From DSNY01 sp016861185 (GTDB lineage: Bacteria; Pseudomonadota; Gammaproteobacteria; Burkholderiales; Burkholderiaceae_F): a stretch of DNA of 64,000 nucleotides. Below, piece by piece: positions 42,096 to 50,234 of the stretch. The notes under the pieces were generated by a model. The model ran no database searches. It worked only from the letters and a program-made list of their open reading frames with translations, and was not told the DNA's origin. Position 1 is the stretch's first letter. Every line of letters begins with the position of its first letter. Location: assembly GCA_030263275.1 (NCBI GenBank), contig SZOR01000005.1:14424-78423 (forward strand), read 5' to 3'. The position numbers and the translations under genes were made by a program.

Positions 42096-43482
42096 AGCGC
42101 GTCTCCGGCGCGGCGACCGTCGGATTCCACTTCAGCTCGCGCGCGATGCGCGCCGACAGCGCGTGCGCGGCCTCGGGTTCGCCGTGCGCGACGAAGGCCG
42201 CCTTCGGCCTGCGCGGCACCGCGCGCAGCCAGGCCATCAGCGAATCCTGTCCGGCGTGCGCCGACAGCCCGCCCAGCGTGTGCACGCTCGCGTGCACGGG
42301 GATCGTCTCGTTGAACAGGCGTACCGAGCGCGCGCCGTCGACGATGCGCCGGCCGAGCGTGCCTTCGGCCTGGAAACCGGTGAACAGCACCGCGCACTCG
42401 CGCCGCGGCAGGTTGTGCCGCAGGTGGTGGCGGATGCGGCCGGCCTCGCACATGCCGCTCGCGGCGACGATCACCGCGCCGTTGCGGATCGAGTTCAGGA
42501 ACATCGAATCGTCGACGCTTTCCGTGTAGCGCAGCGTGAACGGCAGCTTGCGCGCGCGCTGGGCGAGGTGAAACTCGTGCGCCAGCTCGTCGAGTGCCTC
42601 CAGGTGCGCGAACGTGACCTCGCTCGCCTGCGCCGCCAGCGGCGAATCGACGAACACGAGCGGTACGCGCAGCCGGCCCGCGCGCGCCAGCCGGTACAGC
42701 AGCACGAGGAACTCCTGGGTGCGGCCGAGCGCGAACGCCGGAACGATCACGTTGCCGCGCCGCTCGTACAGTACGTCGTGCAGCACGCCGACCAGCTCGT
42801 CCTCGGTGTCGGCGAGCGACCGGTGGTTGCGGTCGCCGTAGGTCGATTCGACGACCAGCACGTCGGCCGCCCCCGGTGCGTCGCGGTCGCGCACGACCAG
42901 CGGCGAAGCCTCGCCCAGATCGCCCGAAACGAGCAGCGTGCGCTCGCGCCCGCCGTCGCGCAGCCGGATCTCGGCGAACGCGGCGCCGACGATGTGGCCG
43001 GCGCTGCGAAAGCGCACCGCCACGTTCGGATGCGGCCGGAACTCGACGTCGTAGGGCACGGCGCACAGCCGGGTCGCGAGCCGGTCGATGTCCTCGATCG
43101 CGTACAGCGGCTGCGCCGTCGCGCGTGCACCGCGCGCACGACCGCGCGACGCGTTCGAGCCGCGTGCCTGCACGTAGGCGCTGTCCTTCAGCATCACCGG
43201 CACCAGGTCCGCGGTCGGCTTCGTGCAGTAGATCATCGGCGCGCGCCCGCGCGCGGCGAAGCGCGGCAGCAGCCCGCAGTGGTCGATGTGCGCGTGCGTC
43301 AGCAGCACGAAGTCGAGCCGACCGAGGTCGCGCGCATACGCGACGCGATTCTTCGCCGCCGCGTCGCGCCCTCCCTGGAACATGCCGCAGTCGACCAGCA
43401 AGCGCATGTCGTCGGCCTCGACGCGCAGGCACGATCCGGTCACCTCGCCGGCCGCGCCGAAGAAAGTCAATCGCACTCGCAA
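42085..43482 (-). CDS. Beta-CASP metallo-beta-lactamase-fold RNA nuclease
   Basis: A 465-residue beta-CASP nuclease. The zinc motif HAHIDHCG (about 63-70) is followed by SAGHIVGAAFAEIRL, LVSGDLGE and, in the beta-CASP region, VESTYGDRNH, IVPAFALGRTQEFL, VAASGMCEAGRIRHHL and LSAHAGQ. Relatives include CPSF73-like and Ysh1-type RNA-processing enzymes. First gene of the three-gene operon; its stop overlaps the phosphorylase start. It could release nucleotides from RNA for the phosphorylase. Confidence 0.92.
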   Translation of the reverse strand: MRVRLTFFGAAGEVTGSCLRVEADDMRLLVDCGMFQGGRDAAAKNRVAYARDLGRLDFVLLTHAHIDHCGLLPRFAARGRAPMIYCTKPTADLVPVMLKDSAYVQARGSNASRGRARGARATAQPLYAIEDIDRLATRLCAVPYDVEFRPHPNVAVRFRSAGHIVGAAFAEIRLRDGGRERTLLVSGDLGEASPLVVRDRDAPGAADVLVVESTYGDRNHRSLADTEDELVGVLHDVLYERRGNVIVPAFALGRTQEFLVLLYRLARAGRLRVPLVFVDSPLAAQASEVTFAHLEALDELAHEFHLAQRARKLPFTLRYTESVDDSMFLNSIRNGAVIVAASGMCEAGRIRHHLRHNLPRRECAVLFTGFQAEGTLGRRIVDGARSVRLFNETIPVHASVHTLGGLSAHAGQDSLMAWLRAVPRRPKAAFVAHGEPEAAHALSARIARELKWNPTVAAPETRYDV

Positions 43483-43556
43483 ACCTCCTGCGGGCAGTCT
43501 AGCGGCACCGACGCACGCGAGCGCGGCCGATCCTTGAGCACGGTCATAATCGGCGC

Positions 43557-45116
43557 ATGTCGTCGATCGTCCTCGCCACGCTGAACACCCGCTACGCGCA
43601 CGCGTCGCTCGGGCTGCGCTATCTGCGCGCGAATCTCGGCGCGTTGCGCTCGCGTTCGACGATCTTCGAGTTCGTCGTCGACCGGCGACCCGAGGAGATC
43701 GTCGAACAGTTGCTGGCGGCGCTCGACGGCGAGGCGCCGCGCATCGTCGGCTTTGGCGTGTACATCTGGAACGTCGAGGCGACCACGCGCGTCGTCGCGC
43801 TGCTGAAGACCGTGGCGCCCGAGGTCGTCGTCGTCGTGGGCGGACCGGAGGTCAGCCACGAGGTCGATGCGCAGCGCATCTGCAGGCTGGCCGATTACGT
43901 CGTCACCGGCTGGGGCGATGTGACGTTCCCGAAGCTGGCGCAGGCGATTCTCGCGGGACCGCGGCCCTTGACCAAGGTTCAACCCGGCGAGCAGCCGCCG
44001 CTCGCTGCGATCGCGTTGCCGTACGGCGAGTTCGGCGACGAGGATCTGCGCCGCCGCTACGTTTACGTCGAAGCCTCGCGCGGCTGTCCGTTCAAGTGCG
44101 AGTTCTGCCTGTCGGCGCTCGACAAGACGGCCTGGCCGTTTCCGCTCGAGCCGCTGCTCGCGGAGCTGGCGCGGCTGTACGAGCGCGGCGCGCGCCACTT
44201 CAAGTTCGTCGACCGCACGTTCAATCTGAAGGCGGACACGGGGCGCGCGATCCTCGAATTGTTTCTCGCGCGCATCGACGCGCATCCGGACGATCCGCCT
44301 TTCCTGCACTTCGAGCTGATCCCCGACCATCTGCCCGAGCGGCTGCGCGAGCCGATCGCGCGCTTTCCCGCGGGCACGCTGCAGTTCGAGATCGGCATCC
44401 AGACGTTCAACGAGGAGGTGCAGAAGCTCATTTCGCGCCGCCAGGACAACGCCGCGGCGGAGGCGAACCTGCGCTGGCTGCGCGCGCACACGAACGTCCA
44501 CTTGCACGTGGATCTGATCGCCGGACTGCCGGGCGAGGACCTCGAAAGCTTCGCGCGCGGCTTCGACCGCCTCGTGCGGCTTGCCCCGCACGAGATCCAG
44601 CTCGGCATCCTGAAGCGGCTGCGCGGCGCACCGATCGCGCGTCACACCGAGGCGTACGGCCTGCGCTTCAACCCCGAGCCGCCATACAACGTGCTGGCGA
44701 CCGATCGCATCGACTTCGCGACGATGCAGCGCGTGGCGCGCTGCGCGCGCTACTGGGATCTCGTCGCGAACTCCGGGCGCTTCGCGCGCACGCTGGCGCT
44801 GCTGCTCGCGCCGGATCGACCGGACGCGTCGCCGTTCGCGCGCTTTCTCGCGCTGTCCGATTGGCTGTACGCGTCGATCGGCAAGACGCACGCGATCGCC
44901 AACGAGCGGTTGTACGAGCTGCTGCACGAGTTCCTCGTCGCGCGGCTCGACGTGCGCGCCGCCGACGCCACTGCGGCGCTGACCGAGGACTACCTGGCGA
45001 GCGGCGCGCGCGGGCGGCTCGGCTTCGTGGATATCGAGGCGATCGCCAACGAGCCGCGCCGGCGTTCGCCGGCGCGGGCCACGCCGCCGCGGCAGTCGCG
45101 CCACCTGCAAGGCTGA
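43557..45116 (+). CDS. B12-binding-domain radical SAM protein
   Basis: A 519-residue enzyme. Residues ~1-140 form a cobalamin-binding-like Rossmann domain (IVGFGVYIWNVEATTRV, VVVGGPEVSHEV). The radical SAM core carries Cys177, Cys181 and Cys184 (GCPFKCEFC) for the 4Fe-4S cluster. The C-terminal ~150 residues are a DUF4080-type extension. The substrate is unknown; such enzymes often act in tetrapyrrole, lipid or natural-product chemistry. It is divergent from the nuclease operon and no obvious partner gene follows. Confidence 0.9.
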   Translation: MSSIVLATLNTRYAHASLGLRYLRANLGALRSRSTIFEFVVDRRPEEIVEQLLAALDGEAPRIVGFGVYIWNVEATTRVVALLKTVAPEVVVVVGGPEVSHEVDAQRICRLADYVVTGWGDVTFPKLAQAILAGPRPLTKVQPGEQPPLAAIALPYGEFGDEDLRRRYVYVEASRGCPFKCEFCLSALDKTAWPFPLEPLLAELARLYERGARHFKFVDRTFNLKADTGRAILELFLARIDAHPDDPPFLHFELIPDHLPERLREPIARFPAGTLQFEIGIQTFNEEVQKLISRRQDNAAAEANLRWLRAHTNVHLHVDLIAGLPGEDLESFARGFDRLVRLAPHEIQLGILKRLRGAPIARHTEAYGLRFNPEPPYNVLATDRIDFATMQRVARCARYWDLVANSGRFARTLALLLAPDRPDASPFARFLALSDWLYASIGKTHAIANERLYELLHEFLVARLDVRAADATAALTEDYLASGARGRLGFVDIEAIANEPRRRSPARATPPRQSRHLQG

Positions 45117-45211
45117 CTCGTCCACCGGTGGCGCCGCTTCGTCGCAGCGCGCTGTTGCGTCCGGCGCGTGCTGCGTACGCTGCGCGCAGCAGCCAAGCCG
45201 AGGAGCGGAAG

Positions 45212-45661
45212 ATGCGCGCAGTTGCGTTGCTGGGAGCAATCCTGATGACGACTTCGATTCATGCGGCGCCGGCCGACGAGGTGATGGCCGCCGATCGCGC
45301 CTTCGCCGCGGCAGCGAAGGCGCGTGGCGTCCAGTCCGCGTTCGTCGAGTTCGCGGCGCCCGACGCGGTGCTGTTTCGCGCAGGCATCGGCCCGTTGCGC
45401 GGGCACAAGGCGATCGCCGCCGCCTTCGAAGGGCAGGCATTTTCGCTCGAGTGGGAACCGGAGTCGGCCGACGTCGCGGCGAGCGGAGATCTCGCGTGGA
45501 GCTGGGGCTATGCGCGCTGGACCGCGCAGGACGGCAGCGGCAGAACGGGCACGTCGAACTACGTGTCGATCTGGCGCCGGCAGTCCGGCGGCGCCTGGAA
45601 GTGGATCGTCGACATCGGCGTGCCGGCGCCGCCGAAGCCCGCACCCGCGAAAGCCGATTGA
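45212..45661 (+). CDS. Exported SnoaL/DUF4440-like protein
   Basis: A 149-residue protein with a signal peptide (MRAVALLGAILMTTSIHA) and a cystatin-like alpha/beta cone: DEVMAADRAFAAAAKARGVQ, GPLRGHKAIAAAFEGQ and a sheet ending SIWRRQSGGAWKWIVDIGVP. This matches DUF4440/SnoaL-type domains (ketosteroid-isomerase fold). Ligand and reaction are unknown. GAGGAGCGGAAG precedes the ATG. Confidence 0.82.
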   Translation: MRAVALLGAILMTTSIHAAPADEVMAADRAFAAAAKARGVQSAFVEFAAPDAVLFRAGIGPLRGHKAIAAAFEGQAFSLEWEPESADVAASGDLAWSWGYARWTAQDGSGRTGTSNYVSIWRRQSGGAWKWIVDIGVPAPPKPAPAKAD

Positions 45662-45724
45662 GCCGGCGTCGCGGGAGTGCAACTCGTTCGACCGCGACGC
45701 CGTAGCCGCGCTAGTCTTTCTTGC

Positions 45725-46486
45725 ATGGCGTGGCAACCCGTCGAAACGGTCCCGATCGATCTCGGCACCGGCATCGCGCCGGACCGGGCGCAAGCGATTG
45801 CCGCGGCGTTGACGCGGCGCGTGCTGCCGCTGCTGCGCCGCTACGACGGCCGTCCCGAGCCGCTCGCCAGCGCGGCGCTGTTTCGCGCCGACGGCCGCTG
45901 GCTGCTGCTCACCTGCCGGCATCTTTTCGAAACGGGCGCCGCACTCGGCGATCTGGGCGTGCCGCTCGGCACGAGCGGGCGCATCTTCTGGCTGCGCAAC
46001 GCGGCGCCGCGCGTGATCGAGCATCCGACGCGCGATCTCGCCTTCATCGTGATCGGCGATGCCGCTGTCGCGGAGGAACTCGCGCGTCACTGGCGGCCCG
46101 CGCTGCTCGCGCCCGAGGCGGTCGCGGCGGGCGGTGAACTGTTCGTCGTCGCCGGCTACCCGTACGCGCAGACGCGGCGCGAGAACGCGATCGTCTACGC
46201 GCGGCCGGTCGTGCTGTTCACGCGCGCGCAACAGGCCGGCGCCGAAGAGCTGCGCGCGGCCTACGCGCGGATCGCGCGGCGGCTCGACGGTATCGACATC
46301 CACACGCCGCCGCTCGACGGCGTGTCCGGCGCGACGTGCTGGGCCGTGTCCGCCGCCGGCGACGACTGCGACGCCTGCATCCTGCGCCCGGCCGGCGTCC
46401 AGGTCGCCTTCACGCACAGCCGCGAGATCCGCGCCGAAGCGCTCGCCGCGGCGCGCGAGATGTTCGAGCGGTTGCGCGCCTCGTAG
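45725..46486 (+). CDS. Leaderless trypsin-like serine protease homologue
   Basis: A 253-residue protein with a trypsin-type catalytic layout: His66 in LLTCRHLFE, Asp104 in PTRDLAFIVI and Ser201 in GVSGATCWAV, spaced as in chymotrypsin-fold proteases. There is no signal peptide or PDZ domain, so it would act in the cytoplasm. The GVSGA nucleophile motif departs from the usual GNSGG and may reflect different specificity or lower activity. Closest in plan to standalone trypsin-like peptidases of unknown role found beside regulators. Confidence 0.72.
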   Translation: MAWQPVETVPIDLGTGIAPDRAQAIAAALTRRVLPLLRRYDGRPEPLASAALFRADGRWLLLTCRHLFETGAALGDLGVPLGTSGRIFWLRNAAPRVIEHPTRDLAFIVIGDAAVAEELARHWRPALLAPEAVAAGGELFVVAGYPYAQTRRENAIVYARPVVLFTRAQQAGAEELRAAYARIARRLDGIDIHTPPLDGVSGATCWAVSAAGDDCDACILRPAGVQVAFTHSREIRAEALAAAREMFERLRAS

Positions 46487-46490
46487 CGCC

Positions 46491-47108
46491 TTACGCGTGC
46501 GCCCAGCGCGAGTACTTGGGCAGCGTGGCCTGCAGGAAGGCCATCTGGTCGGCGAGGATGCGCCGGTTGCTGAGGATGAAACCTTCGTTGCGGCAGACCG
46601 CGTAGGGCACGTACAGCAGCGGCATCCTTGCCTGTTCGGGCGTGCGGTTACCCTTGCGCGTGTTGCACGAGCGGCAGGCGGTCACGACGTTGGTCCACTG
46701 GTGTAGCCCGCCGCGCGATACCGGCACGATGTGCTCGACCGTCAGCTCGCTCTCGTGGAACTGGTCGCCGCAATAGGCGCAGATCTGACGGTCGCGGATG
46801 AACAGGCGGTGCTTGGTGAGTCCGACGTGCGCGTGCCCGCTCGGGATGCGGTGCCGGCCGCGGATCATCACGATCGAGCTGGTGACGAATTCGGAGCGCT
46901 GCCCCGATTCCTCCTGCACGCCGCCGCACATCGAGAAGAGGTTCTCGCCGAGGTCGGTCAGTACCTTGCCCGACGCGTAGTAGCGCGCGGCGCGCGCCAG
47001 GACCGCCCAGCGGACCGGTTGGCCGTGGGAGTCGACGATCAGGATCCTTGGCGCAGACTCCGAGGTTTGCATGACGGCAAGTGTGCCACGCCAGTTCGCC
47101 CTTTGCAT
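46491..47108 (-). CDS. HNH endonuclease-domain protein
   Basis: A 205-residue protein with an HNH nuclease domain at residues ~110-165: RQICAYCGDQFHESELTVEH, IVPVSRGGLHQWTNVV and TACRSCNTRKGNRTP give the two CxxC zinc pairs and the His-Asn-His core. The N-terminal ~100 residues contain RILIVDSHGQPVRWAVLARA, as in proteins annotated as 5-methylcytosine-specific or McrA-like nucleases. There is no partner methylase. The upstream GGGGAG favours this start; an ATG 36 bases later is possible. Confidence 0.83.
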   Translation of the reverse strand: MQRANWRGTLAVMQTSESAPRILIVDSHGQPVRWAVLARAARYYASGKVLTDLGENLFSMCGGVQEESGQRSEFVTSSIVMIRGRHRIPSGHAHVGLTKHRLFIRDRQICAYCGDQFHESELTVEHIVPVSRGGLHQWTNVVTACRSCNTRKGNRTPEQARMPLLYVPYAVCRNEGFILSNRRILADQMAFLQATLPKYSRWAHA

Positions 47109-47261
47109 GAGCTCCCCGGCCTAACGGGTTGTCGGCAAAGGCGGTGCACCGCGGCCCGGACGGCGCGGCGTGATGGTCGGGTCAAGCGGGCGGATGGCGG
47201 CGGGGAAGGGTGCCCCGGGGCGGGAATCCCGCAGCGCCTGCCGGGTCGCTTCGGCAGCGGG

Positions 47262-47525
47262 TCAGATCGGCAGCCAGCAAGCGGCCGAATAGGTTTCGCG
47301 AGCGCCCTTGTCCGTCACCACGACGACCCGCGGCGGGTGGTCGTCGCGGTCGATCCAGAGCCGGCCGGCATCGCCGGTCGCGGCGTGGTGGACCGCATCG
47401 CCTTCGCGCAGACCCGCGCGCGCCAGTTCGCGCATCAGCGCCAGCACGTCGCGCTCATGCGCAATGCGATCCAGCTTGTTCTGCAGCGACAGCGCGGGTG
47501 AGTTCGGAAGTGTGTCGTGCTCCAT
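47262..47525 (-). CDS. Conserved hypothetical small protein
   Basis: An 87-residue hydrophilic protein (MEHDTLPNSPALSLQNKLDR start, VVVVTDKGARETYSAACWLPI end). The first half is helical; the second (GDAGRLWIDRDDHPPRVVVV) looks like a small beta sheet. No domain was recognised. It is transcribed opposite to the lipoprotein gene that follows. Codon usage is like the surroundings, which supports a real but minor gene. Confidence 0.5.
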   Translation of the reverse strand: MEHDTLPNSPALSLQNKLDRIAHERDVLALMRELARAGLREGDAVHHAATGDAGRLWIDRDDHPPRVVVVTDKGARETYSAACWLPI

Positions 47526-47710
47526 GTCGCGCAACGCGAAGCGATTCGTCGGCTGCGCATTCTCGCCCGCCGTCCATCGCGGGCAATCCGGTGTTTCCCG
47601 ACGAGGATTACCCCAGATCAATCCGCTGCGGCGCGTGCGGCGTAGCGTGCCGATGGCCGGCATGGAGCGAGCCGGCAACGAACGACGACGACTGCGTGGA
47701 GGAAATGACG

Positions 47711-48148
47711 ATGAGCAAGTGGCTGCAGACCGCATTGGCGGCGCTGTCGATCCTGCTGGCCGCCGGTTGCGCGACGGTACCGATGGCGCCGCCGGAGGCC
47801 GACGCGAAGGCCAAGACCTTCGCCGTGGAGCCCGGCAAGGCCAACATCTACGTGTACCGCAACGAGTCCTTCGGCGGCGCGATCACGATGACCGTGGCGC
47901 TGAACGGCAAGTTGATGGGCCAGACCGGTCCGCAGACCTATTTCTTCTGGCAGGTCGATCCGGGCAAGTACGAGATCCAGTCGATCGCCGAAAACACGTC
48001 GACGGTCGCGCTCGACGTGCAGGCGGGCAAGAACTACTTCGTCTGGCAGGAAGTGAAAATGGGCCTGTGGATGGCGCGCTCGGCGCTGCAGATCGTCGAC
48101 GAGGCGACCGGGCGCAAAGGCGTCGGGGAGTGCAAGCGCATCCAGTAG
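47711..48148 (+). CDS. DUF2846-type lipoprotein
   Basis: A 145-residue lipoprotein: the signal ends with lipobox LLAAGCATV (lipidated Cys at about residue 20). The mature part NIYVYRNESFGGAITMTVAL, GQTGPQTYFFWQVDPGKYEI and VALDVQAGKNYFVWQEV matches the DUF2846 beta-sandwich, function unknown. The second of two in-frame ATGs (47711) was chosen because GGAGG lies 7 bases before it and only one base before the first. Confidence 0.82.
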   Translation: MSKWLQTALAALSILLAAGCATVPMAPPEADAKAKTFAVEPGKANIYVYRNESFGGAITMTVALNGKLMGQTGPQTYFFWQVDPGKYEIQSIAENTSTVALDVQAGKNYFVWQEVKMGLWMARSALQIVDEATGRKGVGECKRIQ

Positions 48149-48179
48149 CGCGTAGCCGCCGCGCGCGGCGAACGGCCTC

Positions 48180-48674
48180 TCAGCGGTCGCGGTCCGATCC
48201 GTTCCGCAGGAAGCGCGGATCCGGGCCCGACTCGACCTTGCGCACGATGCCGTTCTTGTCGAAGTACACGGCCATCTCCGAGTTCCACGCGCCGTTTTCC
48301 TTGTACGGATACATCCAGGCGGTCAGGCCCGACAGCGGATACGGCCGCTCGTCGAACGGGATGCCGAACTCGCGCAGCACGACCGCGCGATCGTCGACGC
48401 CGACCCGCAGGCGCGCGAACTTCTCGTAGGTCAGCACCTGCTCGACGCGTTGCACGCGGCCGCCCGCGTCGACGTCGACCATGTACTTCGTCTGCTGAAA
48501 CGGCCCCGTCAGGTATTCGAGCCGCTTCGCCCCGGCGTCGAGCGCGTGCTCCGCGGTCGGGCGCCCGAACTGCGCGCGCAACTGCGCCTCGGAGGTCCCC
48601 GGCGCGACCGCGCCGGGCGCCGCACAGCCCGCAATCGCTGCAACACAGGCGGCGCAAATCAGCGAGCGGAACAT
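48180..48674 (-). CDS. Lipoprotein with SmpA/OmlA-like fold
   Basis: A 164-residue lipoprotein. MFRSLICAACVAAIAGCAAP ends with a lipobox (Cys17). The repeat-like halves EAQLRAQFGRPTAEHAL and RAVVLREFGIPFDERPY, each followed by a beta hairpin, resemble BamE/SmpA-type domains. Function unknown; an envelope structural role is inferred. Convergent with the DUF2846 lipoprotein and divergent from the SRPBCC gene. Confidence 0.72.
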   Translation of the reverse strand: MFRSLICAACVAAIAGCAAPGAVAPGTSEAQLRAQFGRPTAEHALDAGAKRLEYLTGPFQQTKYMVDVDAGGRVQRVEQVLTYEKFARLRVGVDDRAVVLREFGIPFDERPYPLSGLTAWMYPYKENGAWNSEMAVYFDKNGIVRKVESGPDPRFLRNGSDRDR

Positions 48675-48726
48675 GTGTATTCGGTGGCAAGATTCGGCGC
48701 CTTCATCATAGTGAGGGGAGACGACG

Positions 48727-49257
48727 ATGAAATGGCTGATTCGCGTCGTGCTGGCCTTGGTCGTGCTGGCGCTCGCCTTCGTCGGCATCGGTTTCCTGCT
48801 GCCGTCGCAATTCCATGTCGAGCGCAGTGTCGTGATTAACGCGCCGGCGGAAAAGGTCTATGCGCTGATTGCCGATCCGCGCGAATGGAAGCGCTGGACG
48901 GTTTGGAACCAGCGTGATCCGGCGATGAAGATCGAGTACGCGGGCCCGCCCTCGGGCGTCGGCGCCAAGTGGTCCTGGCAGAGCAAGACGGAGGGCAACG
49001 GCGAGATGGAATTCACCGAAGCGACGCCGCCGGACCGGCTCGGCTACCGGCTGAGCTTTCCGGAGTTCGGCATGCTGTCGAAGGGCCTGCTGCGCGTCGT
49101 GCCGGACGGCGCGGGGGTGCGGGTGTCCTGGTCCAACGAAGGGGACATGGGCTCGAACCCGCTGAATCGCTGGTTCGGCCTGATGATGGATCGGCTGGTC
49201 GGCCCGGACTTCGAGGGCGGGCTGGCGAACCTGAAGCGGCTCGCCGAGTCGTCGTAG
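48727..49257 (+). CDS. SRPBCC (polyketide cyclase-like) membrane-anchored protein
   Basis: A 176-residue protein with one N-terminal membrane helix (LIRVVLALVVLALAFVGIGF) and an SRPBCC ligand-binding domain: FHVERSVVINAPAEKVYALI, then WNQRDPAMKIEYAGPPSGVG and a C-terminal helix (FEGGLANLKRLAESS). The domain is probably periplasmic. The ligand is unknown. The 3' part overlaps a predicted lipoprotein frame on the other strand. Confidence 0.87.
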   Translation: MKWLIRVVLALVVLALAFVGIGFLLPSQFHVERSVVINAPAEKVYALIADPREWKRWTVWNQRDPAMKIEYAGPPSGVGAKWSWQSKTEGNGEMEFTEATPPDRLGYRLSFPEFGMLSKGLLRVVPDGAGVRVSWSNEGDMGSNPLNRWFGLMMDRLVGPDFEGGLANLKRLAESS

Positions 49258-49517
49258 GCGCGCAGGATCGCCACTGAGTGGCGTCCCGCGCGCTTCGGGC
49301 CGGTCGCCGACCCGAGGAGAGGGAGGTACTGCGTCGAACTCGCGCGCTTGCGCGGGTAGTTGACCCAGATGACCTGGGTGCCGAAGCGCTTGGCCGCGCC
49401 CTCGACCGCGGCCACGTAGGCTTCGTCGATGTCGTCCTGCCCGGTAGAGCCGCCTCCGATGACGGCGCAACCGGTGGCGAGCGCGGTCGCCGCGAGCAGC
49501 AGAAGGATCCGTTTCAT
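49044..49517 (-). CDS. Predicted lipoprotein, 3' part overlapping the SRPBCC gene
   Basis: The frame begins with a good lipoprotein signal (MKRILLLLAATALATGCAV, lipobox ATGC). A plausible small domain follows to about residue 60 (DIDEAYVAAVEGAAKRFGTQ, VIWVNYPRK). From there the coding runs antisense to the SRPBCC gene for 214 bases and becomes low-complexity Ser/Arg/Pro, which looks like antisense sequence rather than protein. The real gene is probably a ~60-70-residue lipoprotein with its natural end lost by frameshift, or it truly overlaps. GAGGAGG precedes the ATG. Confidence 0.45.
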   Translation of the reverse strand: MKRILLLLAATALATGCAVIGGGSTGQDDIDEAYVAAVEGAAKRFGTQVIWVNYPRKRASSTQYLPLLGSATGPKRAGRHSVAILRAYDDSASRFRFASPPSKSGPTSRSIIRPNQRFSGFEPMSPSLDQDTRTPAPSGTTRSRPFDSMPNSGKLSR

Positions 49518-49640
49518 CGCGTCCTCCTCGAGCGTGCCGGCCGCGCGCGGGCGCGACTCGGTCTTTACCAATTCTCGTCCGACTTCGGCCGCAATCAAGC
49601 CCCGTGCGACGGAAGCCGCCCGCCCCGCCGTGAAGGTCGG

Positions 49641-50177
49641 CTAGCGGCTGCCGGCCCGGGTCAGCAGCTCGTGCGCGTTGGGGTAGCCGTATTCCAGCAG
49701 GAAGGGCTCGAACGAAGGCAGGTCGGCGACGATCTTGCGCGCGTAGTACTCCAGCGGCAGCGCCACGTCGTCGAAGTTCAGCAGGCCGATGTTGACGAAA
49801 TGCTGAAGCTGCTCGACGCGATCGAACAGCTCCTCGAAGCAGTCGCGGACGAACATCTCCTTGTAGTCGAAGGTCAGGCGATCGGTGCGCAACGCATGGC
49901 CGAGATCGGCGGCGCCGACTTCGAACTGGTGGTCGCCGTCGCTGTACTGCCGGCCCGACCAGTCGAGCATCTGCAGCGCGGCCCGCGCCTTGGCGCTGGC
50001 GAACAGGTCCTTCAGCATGTCGCGCGCGGCGAGCGCCTGGCGGATGCGGTTCTCGCGGGCCTTCTCGCGCGTGCCGAGCGCCAGTTCGCGCAGCGCTTTC
50101 CATGCGCCGGCGAGCGCGGCCGGAATGCCGACGATCACGAGCACGTTCTTGACGATCTCGACCCAGCCCTCACCCAT
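49641..50177 (-). CDS. Hypothetical protein with one N-terminal membrane helix
   Basis: A 178-residue protein of unknown family. One membrane helix (IVKNVLVIVGIPAALAGAW) is followed by a long helical cytoplasmic domain containing LEYYARKIVADLPSFEPFLLE and the charged stretch RDCFEELFDRVEQLQHFVN. A related type is annotated DUF4760 in other bacteria, but the match by eye is weak. It is divergent from the MFS gene, with about 57 bases between the start codons. Confidence 0.65.
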   Translation of the reverse strand: MGEGWVEIVKNVLVIVGIPAALAGAWKALRELALGTREKARENRIRQALAARDMLKDLFASAKARAALQMLDWSGRQYSDGDHQFEVGAADLGHALRTDRLTFDYKEMFVRDCFEELFDRVEQLQHFVNIGLLNFDDVALPLEYYARKIVADLPSFEPFLLEYGYPNAHELLTRAGSR

Positions 50178-50234
50178 CGCGGCGCCTCCGCTCGACGACC
50201 GCCGATGCTACCCGGGTAAATTCGCGCCCTGCCG

